From CBDCIS01 sp965217565 (GTDB lineage Bacteria; Chloroflexota; Dehalococcoidia; Lucifugimonadales; CATOSD01), in NCBI GenBank assembly GCA_965217565.1, contig CBDCIS010000008.1, positions 226,430 to 290,429 of the forward strand: a stretch of 64,000 bases of DNA, in the 5' to 3' direction. The position numbers were made by a program, and so were the translations under genes. Within the stretch, counting starts at the first letter, position 1, and every line of letters begins with the position of its first letter. Shown one piece after another: positions 51,924 to 61,161 of this stretch. The notes beneath the pieces were generated by a model that was not told the origin of the DNA, searched no databases, and saw only the letters and a program-made list of their open reading frames with translations.

Positions 51924-53164
51924 GTGGGGATAATAGGGCGGCCGACCCACTGGCGGCTCTCGGGTTCCGAGATACCCGACACGGGGGGCGTCCACCATTG
52001 GTGGAGTGCGTACATCCCCGCCACGTACCCGCCCGACCATATCAGGCTCACGATTGCGGGCGGGCCGGACACGGACGCCAGGTTCGTCGCCGGGCGCACG
52101 TGGGGGTTCCGCGTGGCTATCAAGCGCAAGGGGAAGAACGAGTGGGAGAACGCTCTGTGGGGCGGGGACACGCTCGCGGACGCGGGATTCACCTCCGGCC
52201 CGGACCAAAAGGCCGTCGCCGTCGCGGACTTCACGATTCCTCTCGTGACCAACGCCGAGGACTGGCTGGAATACTTCCGCCCGTACGGGGTGGATTCCTT
52301 CGAGGTTCGGATAGAGGGCGCACCACTCAACCACCCACCCGTGGCCGTTGCCCAGGCGTCGCCGTCGCCGGCAACCACCAACGCACTGGTGACCCTCGAC
52401 GGGAGCGGCAGCACAGACCCCGACGGGGACATGCTGGTCTATATCTGGGAGCAGGTGATGGCGGCGGGGCGCGACCCGCTTGCCGACCGTGTGGTGCTCT
52501 CCAACCCGTACACCGCAAACCCGACCTTCACGGCCCCTGCCGACCCGACGACGCTCTCGTTCACGCTGACGGTAACGGATTCCGGGGGGATGTCCGCTTC
52601 GGACACTGTGGACGTCGTAGTCACCCGCGCGGCGGTGCCCACGGCGCCGGGCCGACGCCTCCCCCGGACCTAGACCCGGACCCAGACCCGGTAGAGATCT
52701 GGGGAGAGTGGAGTTCGTGGTCGGACACGGGCGCGCACCAGGGTTACGGACAGGAGCGCGAGAAGGAGCAAAGCCGGACCAGGACGAGTGACCTCGGCAA
52801 CACCGAGACAGACACCCAGTGGGTGCCAGACCCGGACACGCCGCTAACCCCGATAGAGACCTGGGGAGAGTGGAGTTCGTGGTCGGACACGGGCGCGCAC
52901 CAAGGTTATGGACAGGAGCGCGAGAAGGAGCAAAGCCGGACCAGGACGAGCGACCTCGGCAACACCGAGACGGACACCCAATGGGTGCCAGACCCGGACA
53001 CGCCGCTAACCCCGATAGAGACCTGAGGAGCGTGGAGTTCGTGGTCGGACACGGGTGCGCACCAGGGTTATGGCCAGGAACGCGAGAAGGAGCAGGAACG
53101 GACCAGGACGAGCAACCTCGGCAATACCGAGACAGAGACCCAATGGGTGCCAGACCCAGACCCC
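51924..53164 (+). pseudogene. K319/PKD and TSP1-like repeat protein, broken
   Basis: Residues 1-135 are an unrecognised domain (GRPTHWRLSGSEIPDTGGVHHWWSAYIP). Next comes a K319/PKD-type Ig fold (NHPPVAVAQASPSP, DGSGSTDPDGDMLVYIWEQV, SFTLTVTDSGGMSASDTVDV). Near 52650 the frame changes by one base to a Pro/Asp linker and thrombospondin-1-like repeats (WGEWSSWSDTG to TDTQWVPDPD). The third repeat has TGA for TGG at 53021-53026. It is probably a secreted or surface adhesive protein before decay. Confidence 0.68.
52694..53164 (+). repeat. Tandem repeat, 162-bp unit, nearly three copies
   Basis: Units begin at 52694, 52856 and 53018; copies one and two are nearly identical and the third is more diverged and shortened at about 53164. 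Each unit encodes 54 residues with WSSWSDTGAHQGYGQERE. The 162-bp period is exact across the starts. Confidence 0.9.
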
Positions 53165-55770
53165 ACGGCTTTCCGTAGCGGACGAGGTTCCCCCGCACGC
53201 GCGGTTCGAGTTGAACGACGGCGACCTGTTCGCCGGCGAAAGTAACGCAGTGAAGGTTACCGAGATTACCAAGCTGATGATGGAGAAGCGCGGCGAGGGG
53301 GAGAGCATACCCGTTGAGGCGTTCGAGGGCAACAACCTCATTTTCGTAGACGAGGGGCACAAGGGCAGCGGCGGCGATGCGTGGCGAGAAGTGCGCGACG
53401 CGCTGGGGGAGAAGGGGTTCACGTTCGAGTACAGCGCGACGTTCGGTCAGGCGCTGGCGGCGGCGGGCAACGAGGCACTGACGGCGGAGTACGGCAAGGC
53501 GATCGCGTTCGACTACTCCTATCGCTACTTCTACGACGACGGCTACGGCAAGGACTTCCAGGTTTTGAACCTCCAGCAGGGGGTAACGGCGGACCTCACG
53601 GACACGCTGCTGCTGGCAAACTTGCTATCGTTCTACGAGCAACAGCTGGTGTACGCGGAGCATGAGAACGCGCTGCGGCCCTACAACCTGGACAAACCGC
53701 TGTGGGTGTTCGTCGGGAGCAGCGTGAACGCGGTCCGCACCGAGCGCGGTCGGCCCACGAGCGACGTGCTAACGGTGGCGCGCTTCCTGCATCGCACGCT
53801 GTCGGAGCCGTCCTGGGCGACGGAGACGATCGGGCGGTTGCTGAAGGGCGAATCGGGGCTCAAGAACGCATACGGCAGGGACGAATTCGTCGAGAAGTTT
53901 CCGTACCTGCGCGGGCGCAAAGATTTGGACGCGGCAGAGATATATCAGGACATACTGACGCGGACGTTGCACGCTCCATCGGGCGGCGGCTTGCACATAG
54001 CGGACATACGCGGAAGCGAGGGCGAGCTGGGGCTGAAGGCGAGCGGCTCGGAGGAATACTTCGGGTTGATTTACATCGGCGACACGTCGAGTTTCAAGCG
54101 CCTTGTCGAGAGCGACGCTTCGGGGATCACAGTGGAGGAGGACGCCTTTTTCGGCTCGCTATTCGACGGTATAGGCAGTCCGAACACGACCATCGAAACG
54201 CTGATAGGGTCTCGCAGGTTCATGGAGGGGTGGAACTCCTGGCGGGTGTCCAACATGGGGTTGCTGAACATCGGCAGGAGCGAGGGCTCACAGATAATCC
54301 AGCTGTTCGGGCGCGGAGTACGCCTGCGCGGACGGGATATGTCGCTCAAACGCACGTCCGCGCTGGAGGGCAGCCATCTGCCCCACATCGGGTTGCTCGA
54401 AAAGCTCAACATCTTCGCCGTGCGCGCCAACTACGTGGCCCAGTTCCGGGAGTACCTGGAACGTGAGGGAATTGCGACGGAGGAAACGCTGGAGTTGCCG
54501 CTGTTCATCCGGCCCAACCGAGATTTCCTGAACAGGGGGCTGCTCATTCCCGACGTCGATGAGGGGCGGGACTTCGCGGCGGAGACGGAAGTAGCGCTGG
54601 AGCGCGATACGAACGTCAGCCCCGTGCTGGTGGACATGGCCGCAAGGGTGCGTTCGCTGGCCAGCGGGGCCGCCGGCCTGAGTGAGTCGGAGGCGAGCGC
54701 CGGCGGGGAATCGACCATACCGGATAGCAGCCTGGCGCTTGTGGACTGGAACAGGGTACATCTGACGCTGGCGGACTACAAGGAGCGTAAAGGGTTGCGC
54801 AACCTGGTTATACGCCCGCGCGGGCTGAGGGAAATCATGGAAGGCGGCGAGGACGTTTACAAGCTCATCGCAGAGGACTCGCTGATTCACCCCAAGAGCC
54901 ACGAGGACTGGCAGCGTCTCGAGGATGCGGTGGTCAACATACTGCGCAAGTACGCAGACAAGCTCTATCGACAGCGCAAGGAGCGATGGCTGTCCGAACA
55001 CATGGTGTACAAGAAGCTCGACGAGACGGACGCTAATTTCAGATTCAACATCGGCGAGGGCAAGCGTGGGAGGTACATTGTGGGAGTGCCGAGGTCAAGA
55101 ACGGAGTTGATACGGGACATCAAGGCGCTGATAAAGAACTGCAATGCGATCTACGAGCGGGAAGGCGGCTCAGGGGAGCGTGGCCTGTCCCGTATTCACT
55201 TCGACCGCCACATCTACCAGCCGTTGCTCCTCGAACAACCGGACGCGGTGAAGGTGACACCGCCGGGCCTGGTGGAGAGCGAACGGAGATTCGTCGATGA
55301 CCTGAGAGGGTATTGGGCTATGCATAGGAACCAGCTTCCGGCGGATACGGAGGGGTTTCTATTGCGGAACCAAGGCAGGGGCGCAGGTGTGGGATTCTTC
55401 GAAGACAGCGGGGTTCTATCCCGACTTCATCCTCTGGATTAAGACGGGCGAGCGGCAGCGGATAGTGTTCATCGAGCCGCACGGTATGCTGAACGCCAAT
55501 GCCTATGAGCACGACGAGAAGGCGCGGCTGCATGAGAAGCTGCCCGACCTTGCGCGCGCAATCTCAGGGCGTTCTGGCGCGCCGGACGTCATCCTCGACT
55601 CCTATGTTGTTTGCACAACGCCCTACGAGACGTTGCGCAAACGGTACGGCGAGGGTAACTGGAGCCGAGAAGGCTTTGCCGAAAAGCACATCTTGTTCCC
55701 GGAGCGGAACGGCGGGTATGACTACCTGGCAATGACCATCGAGGGCTGCGCCAATTCCGTTTCAGCTTGA
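53165..55770 (+). pseudogene. Type III-like Res helicase-nuclease, truncated and frameshifted
   Basis: About 750 codons from the middle to the end of a Res subunit. Walker B/DEAH-type motif is NLIFVDEGHKG and motif VI is QLFGRGVRLRGR with WNSWRVSNMGLLNIG before it. The C-terminal PD-(D/E)XK nuclease core is GFYPDFILWIKTG with RIVFIEPHG. The Walker A region is missing because TSP-repeat sequence joins at about 53165. An extra G in the run at 55410-55413 shifts the frame between FFEDSG and FYPDF. It forms the other half of the RM locus begun at 48154. Confidence 0.75.
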
Positions 55771-55860
55771 AGGTGACAACAACCGAGTGGTAACCGTATT
55801 GTTACGGAATTGGTAATAGCCTTCCCCCGCCAAAAGAGACGGGGCATACCGGCGGGCTGA

Positions 55861-56778
55861 CTACTTCAGCCGCTTCTCGTACCACAGCGTTTGGCTGACC
55901 ATCTGGTAGCCCAGCTTCAGATATAGCTCCCTCGCAGGGGTGTTGTCCGAGTCCACCTCGAGCTCGATCCCCTCGACGCCTTTGCCCCTGAGATACTCCA
56001 TGCCTGCCAGCACCACCGCCGTCCCCAGGCCTTTACCCCGGTACTCCGAATGTACTCCCGTCATCGACACCCACCCGGTACTGCCGGCCTCGTTGGACTC
56101 TCTCAGCGTCCAGTTGTAGCCGGCCACCCTATCACCTTCGACAACGAAGACGATGCCTTCCGGGTCGCAGCGGCTCAGTCGGACGCGGGCGCTTATCTGC
56201 TCCACCGTGTTGGGAGAGAAGCCCCAGTTCTGTCCAAAGGCCTCGTTTTGCAGCGAGGTAAGGGTCTCCTCGTCCTGCCCAAGTCGGAAGGGGCGCACCG
56301 CGAAGCCGTCTGGAAGCTCCACAGGTGGAAGCTCGTCTCCTGTCCAACGCATCTGCCAGAACCTCTTGACAGGGTAGAAGCCCTCGGATTCGAGGATGTG
56401 GTGCCCTGCCGCGCTGTTCGCGGGCGTCTCCGAGTGCACCAGGGAGGCGCCCAACTCCCTCCCGTGCTCTACGCCCGCCCTTAGAAGCAAGAGGCCAATG
56501 CCGGCGTTACGGTGTGACTCCAGCACGCCGCCGCTTGCCACCACGCGGTCCAGAGGCGGCTCCGGGCTTATGAGCATGTACCCAACCAGGGTATCCTCAG
56601 ATTCGGCGAGAAAGCAGTGCTTCTCGGGCTCGAAAGAGGGCTGCGACAAGAACTGCCGCATGTAATCGGGGTGATACGCCTTCTCGGTATTCGTTATGCC
56701 GCCCACTTCATTGAGCAGATGCGTGTATCGTTCCAGGTCTTCCCAACGAAATGTCCGTATTCGCGCATACGATGTCAT
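55861..56778 (-). CDS. Two-domain GNAT acetyltransferase
   Basis: The 305-residue protein has two GNAT domains. The first spans about residues 1-150 (VVASGGVLESHRNAGIGLLLLRAGVEHGRELG) and the second residues 160-300, with the acetyl-CoA loop MTGVHSEYRGKGLGTAVVLAGMEYLRGKG and the NTPARELYLKLGY end motif. Only the second has a good Q/R-x-x-G-x-G/A loop. The layout resembles mycothiol synthase MshD, but that is weak evidence of function. GGGAG precedes ATG 56778. Confidence 0.78.
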   Translation of the reverse strand: MTSYARIRTFRWEDLERYTHLLNEVGGITNTEKAYHPDYMRQFLSQPSFEPEKHCFLAESEDTLVGYMLISPEPPLDRVVASGGVLESHRNAGIGLLLLRAGVEHGRELGASLVHSETPANSAAGHHILESEGFYPVKRFWQMRWTGDELPPVELPDGFAVRPFRLGQDEETLTSLQNEAFGQNWGFSPNTVEQISARVRLSRCDPEGIVFVVEGDRVAGYNWTLRESNEAGSTGWVSMTGVHSEYRGKGLGTAVVLAGMEYLRGKGVEGIELEVDSDNTPARELYLKLGYQMVSQTLWYEKRLK

Positions 56779-56970
56779 TCATTGCTCCCGGGAGTCGTTC
56801 GAGGCCATTTCCGCGTATCCACGCGCAACTCTATCATAACTGTCCTGCTGAAAACACGCACGGACTGCGGAAAAGCCTGCTGGCATGTCATTATCGTTCC
56901 AACCAATACTCTTCGCAAGTCCAGGCGCTACCCTTCCGGCCAGTCCTTACCTCCCTTCACCTCTTGGTGT

Positions 56971-57174
56971 ATGTCACGCACCAACGTAAACATCGACGAC
57001 CGGGCGTGTGCCGAGGTGATGCGGCGCTATCGACTCACGACCAAGCGTGAGGCGATTAACTTCGCGTTGCGAACATTGGCCGCAGAACCTGTGTCCGTCG
57101 ATGAGGCTCGCGCGCTTCAAGGGATCGGTTGGGAGGGCGACCTCGACACGATGCGTTCCAGCCGTTCGCCGTGA
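56971..57174 (+). CDS. vapB: VapB-type antitoxin
   Basis: A 67-residue protein with the VapB family-II pattern: a short strand (MSRTNVNIDD), helices (ACAEVMRRYRLTTKREAINFALRTLA) that make a ribbon-helix-helix-like DNA-binding fold, and a toxin-binding tail with GIGWEGDLDTMR. It overlaps the toxin gene by 4 bases (GTGA). The pair probably represses its own promoter. No clear ribosome site precedes ATG 56971. Confidence 0.8.
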   Translation: MSRTNVNIDDRACAEVMRRYRLTTKREAINFALRTLAAEPVSVDEARALQGIGWEGDLDTMRSSRSP

Positions 57175-57554
57175 TCCTCGTCGATACTTCGGCTTGGATA
57201 GAGTTTCTGCGAAACACAGGGTCCAGGGTCTGCGTTCTCGTTGACGAACTGCTGGCGTGCGAGGTTGCCATCTACGACGCGGTGCGGATGGAGGTGCTCG
57301 CCGGGGCGCGGGACGAATCGCATCTGCTGAGCCTCCGGCGGCTGTTAGCGCGGGCGGCGGTCATACCAACGCGGGCGACGGACTATGACGATGCTGCCGC
57401 GCTCTATCGCCGTTGCCGACGACAAGGGGAGGCCGTGCGCAAGCTGATTGACTGTCTCATTGCCTCCGCCGCCATACGCGCTGGGACGCCGGTTCTGCAT
57501 AACGACGCCGACTTCGACGTGCTCGCGCGCCACACGGAGTTGCGAATTTATTGA
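57171..57554 (+). CDS. vapC: VapC-type PIN-domain toxin RNase
   Basis: This 127-residue PIN nuclease has the acidic residues expected for metal binding: Asp5 in ILVDTSAWIEFLR, Glu in MEVLAGARDE, Asp in KLIDCLIASAAI and Asp in LHNDADFDVLARH. VapC toxins cleave tRNA or rRNA and are blocked by VapB. GTG 57171 overlaps the vapB stop. Both genes are intact; the pair lies between the damaged island and the sulfite reductase. Confidence 0.87.
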   Translation: MILVDTSAWIEFLRNTGSRVCVLVDELLACEVAIYDAVRMEVLAGARDESHLLSLRRLLARAAVIPTRATDYDDAAALYRRCRRQGEAVRKLIDCLIASAAIRAGTPVLHNDADFDVLARHTELRIY

Positions 57555-57584
57555 AGTGCCACAGGCTCGGCTCGCCATTTCGCC

Positions 57585-57613
57585 TTGACAAACCTTCGTT
57601 GCGGTGATACTAA
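57585..57613 (+). promoter_or_regulatory. Promoter of the leader RNA/reductase operon
   Basis: A perfect TTGACA (57585-57590), a 17-base spacer ending in TGA, and TACTAA (57608-57613) give an extended -10 promoter. Transcription should start near 57620, about 290 bases before the reductase start. Confidence 0.68.
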
Positions 57614-57619
57614 TTACAG

Positions 57620-57865
57620 CACCGCCCGTAGCCGGGCGATTTACGTGGAAGAGTTACCTCGCAGGGAGGAGTTTTGAGCGGGCTCAGCGAATCCAGCCCT
57701 AACGCAGGCAGGCGCGCCGTTGCGGTCTGTCGTCGTCGTATCTGCGCCTGTAGAAGCTGCGTGGGGTGGAAAGGCTCGTGATTTGATCGGCGGCGTGTGA
57801 CGTTTTCTTTTGCTGACAGACCAGAGCCTTTGATTGCCCCGACAAAATTGTCGGGGTTTCGTTTT
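57620..57865 (+). ncRNA. Candidate structured leader RNA with interleaved helices
   Basis: Perfect complementary pairs occur in this order: GGGCT/AGCCC (57680-57684, 57695-57699); CAGGCGC/GCGCCTG (57709-57715, 57744-57750); GGTCTGTC/GACAGACC (57724-57731, 57815-57822); AAAGGCTC/GAGCCTTT (57770-57777, 57824-57831). The last two interleave (A-B-A'-B'), as in a pseudoknot, and one arm of the third lies in the loop of the second. An intrinsic terminator follows directly. I do not recognise a known riboswitch class; it may be a new one or an unrelated small RNA. Confidence 0.5.
57837..57865 (+). terminator. Intrinsic terminator upstream of the reductase
   Basis: CCCCGACA (57837-57844), loop AAAT, TGTCGGGG (57849-57856), then TTTCGTTTT. 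It lies after the structured leader and 48 bases before the GTG start at 57913, so it could attenuate the reductase operon or end an independent small RNA. Confidence 0.8.
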
Positions 57866-57912
57866 GCCATTTATTCGCGAAAGAACCAGGAATTCAGAGC
57901 AGGGAGACCAGT

Positions 57913-59721
57913 GTGAGCACTACCACCAAGACCGAGACAGAGAGCCAGCTTCCCTCCATCGTCAAGTACGGCGACGGGGACATCGAGGACTACAAGGAGA
58001 AGACGCGGGCCTTCCGAAACGAGGAGGTTGCCGAGGCCGAATTCATGGCCTACCGCCTGCGGCTGGGCGTCTATGGCCAGCGTCAGGCCGACGCGCAAAT
58101 GTTCCGCGTGAAGATACCGGGCGGTCTGCTGCACGCGGACCAGCTCGACGCGCTGGGCCAAATCGCCGAACGCTACGCCCCTCTGGACAAGGGGCACATC
58201 ACCACTCGGGAGAACGTCCAGCTTCACCACCTGAAGCTGGAGGGCGCCGCTGAGGCCATGCGAATCCTGCAGGACGTCGGCCTCAGCACCAAGGAGGCGT
58301 GCGGCAACACCGTGCGCAACGTCGTCGCCTGCCCGCTGGTCGGACTGGACCCACAGCAAGCGTTCGACATCCAGCCGTACCTGGGCGCCTACGCCCGCAA
58401 CTTCGTCATGCGCGACTTCAGCTATCACATGCCCCGCAAGATCAAGACCGCCTTCTCCTGCGGTGAGCACGACTGCGCCGTAACCCCCATGCACGACGTC
58501 GGGTTCATCGCCCGCGTGCGCGAGGTGGACGGCGAGTTCCGCAAGGGCTTCAAGATAACCATCGGCGGCGGCACCTCCATACAGCCGCTCATGGCCCAGA
58601 CGCTCTACGAGTTCGTGCCGGTGGAGGACTTCCTGCGGGTCTGCGAGGCGGCGCTGCGGGTGTTTAACCGCACGGCCTGGCTTCGCAAGAACAAGATGAA
58701 GGCGCGCATCAAGGTGCTGATTCACACCGAGGGCATGGAGTCCTTCCGCCAGCAGGTTGAGGACGAACTCGAGGAGGACTGGGCGCAGGACTATGCCAAC
58801 CGCGACGCGCTGCTCTTCTTCGACGACGAGGTGTCCGAAGCCCCCGCCCTCGTCGAGGGCAACGGCGCTCAGCCGGCCGGGGCCTCCGACGCCGATTTCC
58901 AGCAGTGGAAGGCTACCAACGTCATCCCGCAACAGCAGCAGGGCTACAACTTCGTCGCCGTCACCGTGCCGCACGGAGACCTCAGTTCGCGGCAGTTCTA
59001 CGGCCTAGCCGAGGTCGCCCGCGACTTCTCCAGCAAGCGCACCAGGACGACTACGGAGCAGAACCTCATGTTCCGCTGGATCCCCGATGCCAACCTGTAC
59101 GACATGTACAAAGCGCTTGGGCGACTCGACCTAGCCGAAAGCGGCCTCAACCAGATTAGCGACGTCACCTCGTGCCCCGGCACAGACAGTTGCAAGCTGG
59201 GCATCACCTCGTCGATGGGCCTTGGCCGCGCCATCGCGGACTCGCTCAAGAGCCCCAACGGCAACGCCAGCCTGCTCGACGACCCGCTGGTCAAGGACAT
59301 GCACATCAAGATGAGCGGCTGTCCCAACGGCTGCGGGCGCCACCACGTGGCCGACATCGGCTTCCACGGCGGCGTCATGAAGGGGCCGGGCGGCGTGCAG
59401 GTTCCCGCATACGAGGTGTTCCTGGGCGGCAGCCACGACGGCTCCGACGTGCGCTACGGCGTCCGACCCAAGGGCAGGATTCCCGCCAAGCGCGTAACCG
59501 AAGCCATCACGCAGATAGTGAAGCGCTACCGCGACAACCGGCAGGACGACGAGGCCTTCAAGGACTACGTCGCGCGCGTCGGCAAAGAGGACTTCGAGCC
59601 GGTCATCGCCAACTTCGCGCAGGTCCCCGGCCTGGACAAGGACAGCATCGACCTTTACATGGACTACGAGAAGACCATCCTGTACAAGATGGAGCGGGGC
59701 GAGGGCGAATGCGGCGTGTAG
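57913..59721 (+). CDS. Ferredoxin-type sulfite/nitrite reductase
   Basis: The 602-residue sirohaem enzyme reduces sulfite to sulfide or nitrite to ammonia with six electrons. There are two NIR_SIR ferredoxin-like half-domains (FRVKIPGGLLHADQLDALGQIAERYA; FVAVTVPHGDLSSRQFYGLAEVA). The sirohaem/4Fe-4S domains include RENVQLHHLKLE, TVRNVVACP and the cluster cysteines in TSCPGTDSCKLG and SGCPNGCGRHH. GTG 57913 follows AGGGAGA. hemD, for the sirohaem precursor, is next. Cysteine synthase elsewhere in the window makes sulfite use attractive, but nitrite is possible. Confidence 0.87.
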   Translation: MSTTTKTETESQLPSIVKYGDGDIEDYKEKTRAFRNEEVAEAEFMAYRLRLGVYGQRQADAQMFRVKIPGGLLHADQLDALGQIAERYAPLDKGHITTRENVQLHHLKLEGAAEAMRILQDVGLSTKEACGNTVRNVVACPLVGLDPQQAFDIQPYLGAYARNFVMRDFSYHMPRKIKTAFSCGEHDCAVTPMHDVGFIARVREVDGEFRKGFKITIGGGTSIQPLMAQTLYEFVPVEDFLRVCEAALRVFNRTAWLRKNKMKARIKVLIHTEGMESFRQQVEDELEEDWAQDYANRDALLFFDDEVSEAPALVEGNGAQPAGASDADFQQWKATNVIPQQQQGYNFVAVTVPHGDLSSRQFYGLAEVARDFSSKRTRTTTEQNLMFRWIPDANLYDMYKALGRLDLAESGLNQISDVTSCPGTDSCKLGITSSMGLGRAIADSLKSPNGNASLLDDPLVKDMHIKMSGCPNGCGRHHVADIGFHGGVMKGPGGVQVPAYEVFLGGSHDGSDVRYGVRPKGRIPAKRVTEAITQIVKRYRDNRQDDEAFKDYVARVGKEDFEPVIANFAQVPGLDKDSIDLYMDYEKTILYKMERGEGECGV

Positions 59722-59742
59722 GCGTCGGGACGCGGAGGCGCG

Positions 59743-60561
59743 ATGGCTAACCTCGAAGGCAGGCGCGTCGTCGTCTTGGAATCGCGTATGCCGTCCGCGC
59801 TCGCAAGCCTGTTCGAGCGGCACGGCGGGCAGGTCATCAGCGCGCCCGCGCTCCGCGAGGTGCCGCTGAGTATGAGGCCGGAGGTGGTCGAGGTCATCGA
59901 CGCCCTCTGCGCCGGCGAGATCGAGATGTTCGTCTTCCTGACCGGCGTCGGCGCGCGCGCCCTCATCGGCGCGGCCGAGACGCTCGGCAAGTCGGACGCG
60001 CTCCTCCAAGCCCTCAACGACACGAAGGTGGTGTGCCGCGGCCCCAAGCCCGTGGCCGTCATGCGGGCCAACCGAGTGAGCATCGATCTCGTGCCGCCGG
60101 AGCCGTTCACGACTGAGTTCCTGGTCGCCAGTATACGCGCCCAAGGCTGGCAGTTGCGCGGCAAGCGAGTGGGTCTCCAGCACTACGGCGAAGTCAACGA
60201 CTACGTGCGCGCGGAGCTGGCCGGCATGGGCGCGAAGGTCATGGAGGTGTCGCTCTACGAGTGGGCGCTTCCAGAGGACACGACCCCAGTGGAGCAGGCG
60301 ATACTCGCCATGATAGAGGGCCGCGCCGACGCGGTCGCCTTCACCACGCAATCGCAGGTGCGCCACCTCTTCCAGATAGCCGACGACATGAACCTCAAGG
60401 ATACCCTTAAAGACGCGCTGCGCGAAAACGTAGTCGTCGCTCCCGTCGGCCCCGTGTGCGTCCGCGCCCTCGCCCAGGAGGGCGTAACCCCTCACGTAGT
60501 CCCCCAGCACCCCAAAATGGGCCCGCTGGTCCTAGCGCTCGCGGAGCATTTTACGGGATAG
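59743..60561 (+). CDS. hemD: Uroporphyrinogen-III synthase
   Basis: This 272-residue enzyme closes hydroxymethylbilane to uroporphyrinogen III, the branch point to haem, sirohaem and B12. Two similar alpha/beta domains are seen: GRRVVVLESRMPSALASLFERHGG with MFVFLTGVGARAL, and FLVASIRAQGWQLRGKRVGLQHYGEVNDYV with DAVAFTTQSQVRHLF. The family is weakly conserved but this pattern is typical. It starts 21 bases after the reductase, consistent with supplying its sirohaem. Confidence 0.82.
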   Translation: MANLEGRRVVVLESRMPSALASLFERHGGQVISAPALREVPLSMRPEVVEVIDALCAGEIEMFVFLTGVGARALIGAAETLGKSDALLQALNDTKVVCRGPKPVAVMRANRVSIDLVPPEPFTTEFLVASIRAQGWQLRGKRVGLQHYGEVNDYVRAELAGMGAKVMEVSLYEWALPEDTTPVEQAILAMIEGRADAVAFTTQSQVRHLFQIADDMNLKDTLKDALRENVVVAPVGPVCVRALAQEGVTPHVVPQHPKMGPLVLALAEHFTG

Positions 60562-60639
60562 CGGGAATCAGGATTTACAGGACTGCGTTGCCAGTCGGCT
60601 GGATTGGCCGGGTATTGGTTGGTACAGGAAACCTGCGGT

Positions 60640-61122
60640 CTATGCTCCGCGCATCCCCATCTGGCTCACTATGCGCCACTCTTCAGGCATGACGGGCTGT
60701 ACCGATAGCCGCGAATTCTTGACCAACGCCATGTTCTCGAGGCCGGGCGTGGCCTTTATCTCCGCCAGCGTTACCGGGCTGGAAAACGCGGTCTCGGCCT
60801 TGACGTCCACCATGTACCAGATTGGGTTGTCCGGCGTGCTCTTGGAGTCTGGGTGGTCGGAATCCGGGTCCCATGCGGTGTCGTCCGGGTATCCCCCGCG
60901 CGTCACAATTGCGGTCCCGACAATCGCGTTGGGCTTGGCGTTCGAATGGTAGAAGAACACGCCATCGCCTGCCTTCATATCGTCGCGCATGGTGTTGCGG
61001 GCCTGGTAGTTGCGAACACCGTCCCACTCCGCCGTCTGGTCGGGTTCGCCCTGAAGGTCGACGAACGAGTAGGCATTTGGCTCGGACTTGATTAGCCAGA
61101 ATCGACGTTCGGCTGTGCTCAT
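60640..61122 (-). CDS. EVE-domain protein
   Basis: The 160-residue protein is a single EVE domain (PUA-like fold): FWLIKSEPNAYSFVDL, WDGVRNYQARNTMRDDMKAGDGVFFYHSNAKPNAIVG and DPDSDHPDSKSTPDNPIWYMVDVK. EVE domains bind modified bases in DNA or RNA and often accompany restriction or modification genes. This one is a house-keeping-length stand-alone member. AGGAGG precedes ATG 61122. Confidence 0.9.
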   Translation of the reverse strand: MSTAERRFWLIKSEPNAYSFVDLQGEPDQTAEWDGVRNYQARNTMRDDMKAGDGVFFYHSNAKPNAIVGTAIVTRGGYPDDTAWDPDSDHPDSKSTPDNPIWYMVDVKAETAFSSPVTLAEIKATPGLENMALVKNSRLSVQPVMPEEWRIVSQMGMRGA

Positions 61123-61161
61123 TCGGTCCTCCTGTTGAGAAGTGCGCTAGGCCACTATTGG

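Noticed and set aside
53055..53164. N-terminus of the long open frame into the Res gene as a natural start
   Set aside because: These codons are the TSP repeat read in the wrong frame; Res similarity starts only after about 53165.
57620..57865. ANTAR-type dual hexaloop antiterminator before the reductase
   Set aside because: The visible hairpins do not have two six-base loops with A1 and G4 ahead of the terminator, and no NasR-like gene is adjacent.
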